Assembly (NCBI RefSeq): GCF_030867095.1
Contig: NC_081826.1
Coordinates: 253,808,251 to 253,872,250 of the forward strand
Origin: Alligator mississippiensis
Lineage: Eukaryota; Chordata; Crocodylia; Alligatoridae
Length of the DNA stretch: 64,000 bases
Direction: 5' to 3'
Part shown: positions 59,001 to 64,000 of the stretch, one piece after another
Position numbering within the stretch: the first letter of the stretch is position 1
Layout of the letters: the number at the start of each line of letters is the position of its first letter
Notes under the pieces: model-generated
Databases searched by the model: none
Seen by the model: the letters and a program-made list of their open reading frames with translations, nothing else
What the model was told of the DNA's origin: nothing
Position numbers and translations under genes: made by a program

Positions 59001-62000
59001 TTTAGAGAAGGTAAGGGCTTGACTCTGTGTATACAAACTTGCAGAGACACAATAAAGCTGATGGGTAGGTAATAAGGTCTGTTATCTCTCATGTCGATAT
59101 ACTGCTATTAGCCAGGATGATATCTCTGGAGACAAATCTAGTTTGAGAACTGAAACTAAGCATCACAGAGATGCTTAATAGGATCTTCTAGACTTAGCAC
59201 TGAGTCTCATTGGGTAGAGTAGTTTTCTTTAATCTTTACTAATCTATAGAGGAGCCTCTGGGAACCCCATAAGATTGGACCCCTAATATAGTGTGTACAT
59301 GGCCTATTGTGACCTATTTATAAAATTTTTCTAAGAAGGTTACATGAATATATTGTCTCAAATAGTATATAATTTGAAATTATAATTCCTATTCCATGAT
59401 GAGATCTTTGATCTTTAACATATCTTAAATTGGAACTTTATTTTAAAAAAGCATCTTACAAAAATATAAAATATGATTAAATAAAAAAATCTGATTTATA
59501 TTAAAAAAAATCAATTTTTAATCTTTTTTTTATTTTTATTTTTTAAAGATCATTGATGTTTATCCACCCTGTTACAAACCCAAGAGTACCCAACCTTCCA
59601 TGCTGTGGTCTGATAATCTGGCACAAACATCCCTTCTTTGCACAAAGTCATAAAACAATACAACCCAGAAAGTCATTGTGATCACTGCATGAGCTTAACT
59701 TTTAGCATGAAAACTATTCTATGAGGACATGTGCAATGTGTCATGATTATATTCACAAAGGCACAGTACTGATGAGCGAAACAAAAAGGCATGCCATCTG
59801 CTGATTAGCTTCCAACAGAAACTGCCATACCAAAACAGATCAATGGCCCATCTGGCATGCTATCATGTTTCCAACAGTAGCCAAGGCCAGATGTTCCAGG
59901 GGAAAGCAACAATCTCCTAAAATGCACTAAAGTAGCATACACAACAGTTGCACCCCATTAAGTCACCAGAAAACCTTCTACTGAAGGTAAGAAAATTTGG
60001 ACACCAAACCATATGCCCAAAATTGGATGTTCTGTTATTTATGGAAGGCTGTCAGTTCTCCAATTATTTATAAATAAAATCAATCAATTTCATTCAGACA
60101 AAACTGAAAAGTGTCACAAGAATTTATAAAAAGCATAGGGATACATTTAAACAATATAGGATACATTTAAGCAGTGTTTTGGTTTTGTGTTTATAGAAAA
60201 CATATGCTGATGGGATCCTGGGTCTGTAACAGAGGCTTTCAAACACTACTGAAGTACACATAAGTAGTAATGAGAGCTGATCCTGCAGCTTCCCAGAGGT
60301 ATTCACTGGAGTTCTGCACACAGGGACCTTGCAAGATCAGACCCTAGATGGGTGCAATACAATCTTAATATTAATCATAATTTCCATAGGTTGTTCACTC
60401 CTGGATGAGTTCTGGAGCATTACTATCATACCCAATACATTGAAAAAAAAGGCCCAGCTCCCTCTCTCACAAATAAATAAGAATATGTAACTGTAAATCC
60501 TCATCTCAGGAAGTCTAGGAAGGCAGAAGAAGGAAGTATAAGGAAAGAACATGTAAAAAACCCAATTCTATTCTCAGATCAGTATAATTAAAGTGGCTTT
60601 ACTCTCGATTGATCTAAAAATCTTCCCTGCTATAGAATTCAAGAAAAGATTCATATATCAATCATAAATTAAAGCAGTCTGAAAAGGCCCAATAAAAGTT
60701 TGGTTTTTTTTAATGCCAAAAATCAGACACAAAAGTTTTACCTGCAGGTTTAACAGAATAAAACCCAATGGCTTCTCCTTTTTTCCACAGAATCTTGGCA
60801 TAGTCACTGCTGCTGTGACAAAGGAATGGGATCTCATTTTTTTCTATTTCTTGTTTCCGATAAATAATTCGATTGAGAACATAGAGAACCACCCTCTCTC
60901 CAACAGTCTTCACCTATAGAAACATAGAAGAACATTTAAGAACATGCATCACTTAACAATGCATAGTCAACTTAATTGAGGGTTGGACATTAGGGGTCTT
61001 GTGAGTAGTTGGCACTTCTGAAAATAAGTATAGTTGAAGACATGGAAAGACATGTGCACTTAGCACTTCTAAAAATCAGGCCCAAGTTTTGAGGGGGGGT
61101 TGTTTGTTTGTTCTGGGGGGGGGGGTTTGGAGAAGTGCTCCGATACCACTGTAACAGTCACCATGTAAAATTCTGGATTAGGCAGAGCTTTCCTCATATC
61201 TGCAGTATTACACGTGCCCTGATTATTTAAAGGTTATAGAATTCCAAGGGGGGGTTAAAACTTAAAATTAAAAAAATATATATTTTTCCTCTAAGTAACA
61301 TTTACCAAACACAATAATACATAACAGCTAAATCTCAGTCTTTCCAGACTAACAAGAGTTTGCATTGCTACAAAGAACATGTGATTAGCATTTCTGGGAA
61401 GGGACCACCCAGCATACTCCCTTCCATCACTGCTGTATGCAGTGGCAGGGATCAGGACATGATGCAGTGGGACAGCTGGTTAGCGCCAAGGTTTACTGTG
61501 GCAAGAAAAAGGAATTCAGCGGCCCCTCCCTAACGCACCCCCTGGGTGTGGAGAGTAGCCCCAAATAAGTTTAACTTAAATATCTAAATATAGTATGAGC
61601 AGTGGTGATTTATTATTTTACTTCAAGTAGAGACAAGCAGAAGAGGGCTTGTGGTGGCAGGACTGAGTAATTCTGGACTCCATGCTGTAGGTCTCTTGCT
61701 GTAAAATTTAGGTCTAGGATGCCTCAAAGAACATAAATGTTAGCTGGAATTTAACAATAGTTAAGCAAGCTTGATGACAAGCAAAATGGATGTCAGAGCA
61801 CATGCTTTTCCTTATGCCTCTTCCCAACACCGTAGGCCATCAACTCTAGCTACTGCCCAAACTCCTTGTCCAAACAGATAGCAAACTAAAGGCAGGCAGG
61901 CCAACAACTTTCTCCAGCAGAGACTACTATCACAATGAGGTTAATTGCTGGGAGTCCACACAGCACAGCCCGAAGACTTGCCCTGAAAACTGTCAGAGTA

Positions 62001-62334
62001 ACAAAACACTTTTCATGCAAAGGTATTAACATGAACAACGCAACTTCACAGCAGGTAAATAGAGAGACAGCTTACACTGGGAAGGGGCATGTGCTCCTGC
62101 CCTCCAGCTGATTCCACCCCCTAAATAAAATGACCTATTAGATTAATTTTCAAATCCAAAACATATCTCTGATCATTTGTAATGGCATGGAGTTAATTAT
62201 CAATCGTCCTTGCAGGATAAAAATTGTTATGAGCGAAATGCTGGAACTATTTACCTGCTGAAGCCCTTCTCTAGAAGGAACAGATGTTTTCACAATATCA
62301 TTGATAGCCCACCACTGGTCAGCAAGGTACAAAG
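31455..62334 (-). CDS. FAM169A: FAM169A (SLAP75), 3' eleven coding exons (gene span)
   Basis: FAM169A is a soluble nuclear protein associated with lamins; its biochemical activity is not established. Exons in order: 62334-62255, 60913-60742, 57501-57322, 54083-53955, 52563-52447, 50504-50443 (inferred), 47060-47012, 46406-46268, 34858-34693, 33167-32961, 32009-31455. They total 1856 bases with phase kept to the stop. The first four encode the conserved globular part (LADQWWAINDIVKTSVPSRE, GERVVLYVLNRIIYRKQEIE, LGLRYPLSSFMYA, CKQYFEKYPGDHDLLWEVEG). The rest is a Glu/Ser-rich acidic tail that diverges from human in sequence but not in layout. It ends in a basic nuclear-localisation-like RRNLRRKAKGYKGPPKKKGK. 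About 80 N-terminal residues lie right of the window. Confidence 0.95.
32656..32796. repeat. Dispersed repeat, copy 2
   Basis: Direct copy of 30050-30190, lying in the last FAM169A intron. Class unknown; no inverted ends or poly(A) were seen. Confidence 0.8.
32961..33167 (-). CDS. FAM169A: FAM169A exon, penultimate
   Basis: 69 whole codons, ETPLEPLNGELTEESIKTSL through SSEDTASDK. EPLNGE, KTSL and EVLD are shared with human. Acceptor ATTTTAG, donor GTGAAG. Confidence 0.95.
33207..33498. mobile_element. hAT-type element
   Basis: Starts CAGGGGTTGTCAACCAGGGG and ends with the inverse of CAGGGGTTTTCCACC. Flanks CACTACAA and CACTAGAA (7 of 8). GC-rich core. Confidence 0.88.
33515..33773. mobile_element. 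MITE with GGTATGTCTACAGTGCAA ends
   Basis: The left end GGTATGTCTACAGTGCAA and the inverted right end GGTATGTCCACATTGTAA match at most positions. An internal copy of GGTATGTCT lies near 33721. Target duplication unclear. Confidence 0.55.
34391..34580. repeat. Two adjacent hairpins (foldback MITE)
   Basis: Hairpin one (34391-34439) pairs GGCACTTTAAAATTAAACCA with its inverse ending TAATTAAAGTGCC. Hairpin two pairs 34444-34497 with 34527-34580; each arm carries TTCAAAATGGTGGCAGGGG and CAGTGTCC. It lies about 110 bases downstream of FAM169A exon 34693-34858. Confidence 0.8.
34693..34858 (-). CDS. FAM169A: FAM169A exon, acidic SESSEEL
   Basis: Encodes GLEPVACTSESSEELEERGD through SPSEKQDEKE, very Glu-rich. 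Matches the human SESSEE segment. Acceptor TTGCAG, donor GTAAAT. Confidence 0.93.
35062..36109. mobile_element. hAT-type element with TAGGGGTGCACTGATA end, perfect TSD
   Basis: Starts TAGGGGTGCACTGATAAAAA; the inverted right end is TAGAGGTCCATATTGTATTG. Flanked by TTATCCAT at 35054-35061 and 36110-36117. The GC-rich core yields long but meaningless open frames. Confidence 0.92.
35303..35382. repeat. 80-bp module, copy 1 (inside hAT)
   Basis: Shares ATTTGAATAAA, ATGTTACTTTTA and ACAACTATGCA..TTACCATCTGA with 36643-36723. Confidence 0.85.
36643..36723. repeat. 80-bp module, copy 2 (outside hAT)
   Basis: Direct copy of 35303-35382, lying beyond the right target duplication of the hAT element. 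Preceded by another GC-rich block (36170-36640). Confidence 0.85.
38487..38560 (+). mobile_element. CR1 LINE 3' tail fragment
   Basis: ATTCTGCCTTGAGTACAGGG, GTAGATGACCTCTTGACGTC and CCTTCCAGAC then TTCTATGA: the terminal 75 bases typical of CR1. Confidence 0.8.
41609..41720. mobile_element. Two tRNA-like SINE heads facing each other
   Basis: The plus strand has an A-box-like TGGTTAGATCACTC (41617-41630) and a B-box-like GAGTTTGATGCTC (41651-41663). The minus strand has TGATGGTTAGCACACTGAG (from 41712) and GGAACTCGACC. The two units are inverted and adjacent. Not a working tRNA gene: no full cloverleaf. Confidence 0.55.
43051..43775. mobile_element. hAT-type element with internal imperfect tandem units
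   Basis: Starts CAGGAATGTTCATCTAATCC; the inverted right end is CAGAGATATCAAACATGCC. Flanks ATCTAAAC and ATCTAAAA (7 of 8). The core repeats ATGCAGCACACA, GGGCCAGCATGTGCT and CTGGAGT motifs about every 80-100 bases. Confidence 0.82.
45777..46186. mobile_element. hAT-type element
   Basis: Ends CATAGTATCTCAACC and the inverse of CAGTGTTTCTCAACC. Flanks CAACAGAA and CAATAGAA (7 of 8). It ends only 81 bases from FAM169A exon 46268-46406. Confidence 0.85.
46268..46406 (-). CDS. FAM169A: FAM169A exon, STRTRSSHLKRP
   Basis: Encodes EFAVTPVSTRTRSSHLKRPR through GENIHQASESG. STRTRS..LKRP..GK is shared with human and looks like a basic nuclear-targeting patch in an acidic tail. Donor GTAAGG, acceptor CTTTAAG. 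Confidence 0.92.
46603..46826. mobile_element. hAT-type short element
   Basis: Starts CAGAGGTAGGCAACCTTTTC and ends with the inverse of CAGGGGTCAGCAGCC. Flanks ATTTGAAC and ACTTAAAC (6 of 8). Confidence 0.78.
47012..47060 (-). CDS. FAM169A: FAM169A small exon, TDSSKD
   Basis: A 49-base exon encoding TDSSKDTTDMQASSSA, like the human tail segment containing DSLKD. Acceptor CTCTGTAG, donor GTAAAG. The phase-1 entry frame hits a stop at once, so phase 0 is forced. Confidence 0.8.
47061..48769. other. FAM169A intron with one splice-flanked open frame
   Basis: Mostly AT-rich. The only item is the minus-strand open segment at 47922-48134 with AG and GT edges, discussed in the findings. Confidence 0.45.
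48770..49325. mobile_element. pogo/Tigger-like element
   Basis: Inverted ends CAGGCAGTCCTCGACTT and CAGGCAGTCCTCGGACTT, with TA on each side. The interior plus strand (about 48940-49098) reads FKKADKIPEKPGAKTPKTTP and then several SPSK units before a stop. The rest of the transposase is absent. Confidence 0.88.
49577..49808. mobile_element. MITE with GGGTGTCTACACAAG ends
   Basis: The left end GGGTGTCTACACAAG matches the inverted right end GGGTGCATCTACATGAG. The core is rich in TACTGCGCAGTA-like short palindromes. Target duplication not clear. Confidence 0.6.
50443..50504 (-). CDS. FAM169A: FAM169A small exon inferred from phase
   Basis: Encodes DTSEDHQFATDPAIQKKLER and C. The exon upstream (52563-52447) leaves in phase 1, while the one downstream (47060-47012) must be entered in phase 0. 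A piece of length 2 modulo 3 is therefore required. This 62-base candidate has a good acceptor (ATCTCAG) and TSEDHQ resembles the human TEDNQ stretch. Its donor, GTATTC, is weak, so the left edge is uncertain. Confidence 0.5.
51257..52355. mobile_element. hAT-type element, 1.1 kb, GC-rich core
   Basis: Starts CAGGGGCAGGCAAAATATGG and ends ..AATTGCCCACTCCCG. Flanks GATTAACA and GATTACCA (7 of 8). The core has a GGCAGTGGTGG-type minisatellite (51480-51720), a C/CA tract near 51930-51990 and a promoter-like stretch near 52229-52275. No transposase. Confidence 0.88.
52447..52563 (-). CDS. FAM169A: FAM169A exon, start of acidic tail
   Basis: Encodes ESSQKENNSSQTEELFLQSA through ETQLSV, a polar, poorly conserved region. 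Acceptor AAAGCAG, donor GTACAC. The other nearby donor GTGTAG would give the same exit phase (1). A 1.1-kb hAT element begins about 90 bases downstream. Confidence 0.8.
52748..53775. mobile_element. Possible LTR fossil (Gypsy-like), doubtful
   Basis: A TATA-like AACATATAAG, regulatory-looking GC-rich sequence and a TGGTGGCAGAG stretch just past the right end resemble an LTR followed by a primer-binding site. No internal coding part was recognised, so if real it is a solo, old and decayed copy. The ends are guesses. Confidence 0.25.
53955..54083 (-). CDS. FAM169A: FAM169A exon, CKQYFEKYPGDH
   Basis: Encodes CKQYFEKYPGDHDLLWEVEG through ILQREILKMT, the end of the conserved globular part. Acceptor TGTTCAG after a long pyrimidine tract, donor GTAAGC. 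Enters and leaves in phase 1. Confidence 0.96.
56055..57046. mobile_element. hAT-type element nested in CR1
   Basis: Starts CAGGGGCGGTCAAAATATGG and ends with the inverse of CAGGGGTGGGCAATTATTTG. Flanks are decayed (GTTAAC against GTTAGAC). Carries the 166-bp module at 56801-56966. Confidence 0.85.
56801..56966. repeat. 166-bp module, copy 1 (inside hAT)
   Basis: Shares TAGCCCCAAATAAGTTTAAC, TTAAATATCTAAAT, TGAGTAATTCTGGACTCC and AAAATTTAGGTCTAGGATG with 61556-61721. Confidence 0.9.
57322..57501 (-). CDS. FAM169A: FAM169A exon, LPVLDTMFVRKK
   Basis: Encodes SICSSYLTQSYQLPVLDTMF through LGLRYPLSSFMYA. The RKKHRGKDFG stretch resembles the acetyl-CoA-binding loop of GNAT folds; that resemblance is only suggestive. 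Acceptor TTTCAG, donor GTAAAC. Confidence 0.97.
58466..59571 (-). mobile_element. hAT transposon with decayed transposase on minus strand
   Basis: Ends CAGGGTGGGTTTGATTTAAA and the inverse of CAGGGTGGATAAACATCAAT. Flanks TGAGAAAC and TTACAAAC (6 of 8). Minus-strand segments read HFEQNFVEIAKYF (58883 leftward) and, in another frame, ATAALKKAGRTKRTLPQDV then NSVVECFVRYIENW and LMTICE. These match the C-terminal half of hAT transposases. Stops and a frame change show it is dead. Plus-strand open frames here are shadows. Confidence 0.88.
59572..60741. other. FAM169A intron, no feature recognised
   Basis: Unique-looking intron between the exons at 57322 and 60742. No bounded repeat was seen. Confidence 0.45.
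60742..60913 (-). CDS. FAM169A: FAM169A exon, LYVLNRIIYRKQ
   Basis: Encodes VKTVGERVVLYVLNRIIYRK through GEAIGFYSVKPAG. Close to human, with CHSSSDYAKILWKKGEAIGF. Acceptor TCTATAG, donor GTAAAA. Confidence 0.97.
61556..61721. repeat. 166-bp module, copy 2 (free-standing)
   Basis: Direct match to 56801-56966 with the same length. The preceding CACCCCCTGGGTGTGG may also belong to the parent element. No hAT ends were found around this copy. Confidence 0.88.
62255..62334 (-). CDS. FAM169A: FAM169A exon, LYLADQWW
   Basis: Encodes LYLADQWWAINDIVKTSVPS and REGLQQ. Acceptor GCTGTAG, donor GTAAAT. It starts with two bases that complete a codon from an exon outside the window. Confidence 0.95.
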
Positions 62335-62423
62335 CTACAGCTTGGAGAGAACAGAGGTATAGGAGGTTAGTATACCAGGGTAATTTGAAGGAAATATGTT
62401 AATTACCACTACAAAGTTATTAG

Positions 62424-63673
62424 CAGGGATCCGGGTTTCCACTCACCATAGAAAAAAGTGGTAAAATCAGAATTTTCTCATTCTAAAGAGGAAAACACAG
62501 ATTTTCTCCTTTAAAGGAGAAAAATGCAGGAAATAGTGGATTTCCCCTTGCAAGCTGGCAGAGTTGCAGCCTGCAAGGGGCTAGGGGGAGTGGGAGGAAG
62601 GTTGCTAGGCAGTGGGCGCCATGTGCACATGCGTACATACACATGCACATGGCCACCGGTAGTAGTTTGGAAAGCAGCTCCCCACAAGTTGCGGTGGGGG
62701 ACTGACGCCCCCACAGTTGGGGGGGGGGGGAGGAGGGAGGGAGCTGGGCAGAGCTCATGCTGGGGATGGATGATGCGTGGGGCGTGGAACAGTCATGGGC
62801 AGCTCATCCAAGGGAGGAAGGCTGCCTCCCTGCCACTGCACATACTCCTGAGGGGGGCATGGGGGATGCATGTCCCCCAGTTCTGTGCATGAGATGGGGG
62901 TGGGTACAAGCTGCCTGCTGTGGGCTCAGACCTCCCTGCCCTACTGCTCTCCCCCTGGGGCCTCCATGGCTCAGCAAGCAGGACCTGGCACAGCATGTCA
63001 GAGCAGGGCCAGGGAAGCTCGATGCCACTCCTGAAAGCCCCACACCACCGTGGCGAAGCACCCCCTTCCCGCCCAGCAGCAGCAAAGGCAGCATCTGCGT
63101 TGCCACCCCTGCTGCCACTGGGCAGGGGCACCTCACTATGGCAGCGTGGGGCTCGCAGCGGTGACACTGAGCTTGAAGCCACCCTGCTCTGCCCTGCTAC
63201 TCAAGGTCTCACCAGTGGGGCTGTGGGGGTAGGGGGCAACAGGGTGGGAAGCCCAAGCACACAGTGGGCAGCCCACACCCACCTCTCCCTCCCTGCCAGA
63301 TGGGCTCTGGTCTGGCCATGCTGCCTGCAGAGGTGGGGGAGCTGGTCTCTGCACTCTGCTTCACCGCAGCAGCTACTGCCTCCTGTGGAAGGCAGCTGGG
63401 GCTCAGGCATTGTTGCAGGGGGCAGGGGACCCAGGTCACTAGCCCCATAACCCTAGCAGTTGGGGGCCCCTCTGGGAGGGGGGAGAGCAGGAGACTGAGT
63501 GGGGTATGAGGGGCACCAGCATGGCTGGTAGGGCTGTGGGTTGCAAGTGAGAGGCACATGCAGTGGTGGTGGACATGGGGGTGGGGAGTGAGGGATTTGG
63601 GGGGTTTTAAAAATCAATTGGTGATTTTATCAGAGAATTTGCCATTTTTAAACAGAGAAAACCAGGATCCGTG
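62424..63673. mobile_element. hAT-type element with CAGGGATCCGGGTTTCC end, perfect TSD
   Basis: Starts CAGGGATCCGGGTTTCC; the inverted right end CACGGATCCTGGTTTTC matches closely. Flanked by GTTATTAG at 62416-62423 and 63674-63681. The GC-rich core gives many chance open frames. Confidence 0.93.
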
Positions 63674-64000
63674 GTTATTAGTTGTACAATTATATAGCTA
63701 CCAAGTTAAGTAGACATCTAAGCTGTAATAAGTTTATTACCGCTAATTACAGTACAATTCTAATTACAATCGATATGCTTGGTGTTACTCAGCCACTACA
63801 TACTCTGAAGCAATTATTTTAAAAAAGACCTCTATAAATTTATGTATGAGAGTCCACAGAAGTGACTTAGAGTTGGGATTTTAAGTTTTTGTTTTCGGTA
63901 AATCTTAACAAACAGAGATAAGTATGGAGAGTGTTAGCGGGACAATTAAGAGACGAAGACAGCATTCTGCCCATGAAGTGGCAGGGGCAAATTCAGGGCT

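Noticed and set aside
58582-59072. Plus-strand open frames of 129 and 136 residues
   Set aside because: They are antisense shadows of the decayed hAT transposase.
62483-63559. Many 60-176 residue frames, possible FAM169A upstream exons
   Set aside because: All lie within the hAT at 62424-63673; none resembles the FAM169A N-terminus and none has fitting splice edges.

Overview
The window is vertebrate nuclear DNA. It carries spliced genes with long introns, one CpG island, CR1-type LINE tails and a very high load of old hAT transposons. That repeat mix and the protein identity point to a reptile, most likely a crocodilian or a turtle; this is inference, since no species-specific marker was tested. 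All introns use GT-AG sites, and reading phase closes across every junction placed.

Three host genes lie in the order known from human 5q13. (1) The 5' half of GFM2 (mitochondrial elongation factor G2) runs on the minus strand from the CpG island near 18.4 kb leftward to 2567. Ten coding exons encode residues 1-309, and the rest lies beyond the left edge. (2) NSA2 (pre-60S ribosome assembly factor) is complete on the plus strand, with six coding exons from 18777 to 24743 and 260 residues. It shares the CpG-island promoter with GFM2. (3) FAM169A (soluble lamin-associated protein of 75 kDa) is on the minus strand. Its last eleven coding exons run from 62334 to 31455, and its N-terminal exons lie beyond the right edge.

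The remaining sequence is introns and the tail-to-tail spacer between NSA2 and FAM169A. At least 17 short hAT-type elements can be bounded by inverted ends and 8-bp target duplications. One keeps a decayed transposase reading frame. Two pogo/Tigger-like elements are flanked by TA. There are four CR1 3' fragments, two of them split by hAT insertions, plus a foldback MITE, a paired tRNA-like SINE, GC-rich minisatellite-like blocks and one possible LTR fossil.

The genes work separately: mitochondrial ribosome recycling, nucleolar ribosome assembly, and a nuclear lamina-associated protein. GFM2 and NSA2 both serve ribosomes and share one promoter. I found no CRISPR array, operon or clearly new coding system. 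The most interesting points are the hAT target-site pattern, the start-codon-only exon of NSA2, a phase-required small FAM169A exon, and modules shared between repeats.
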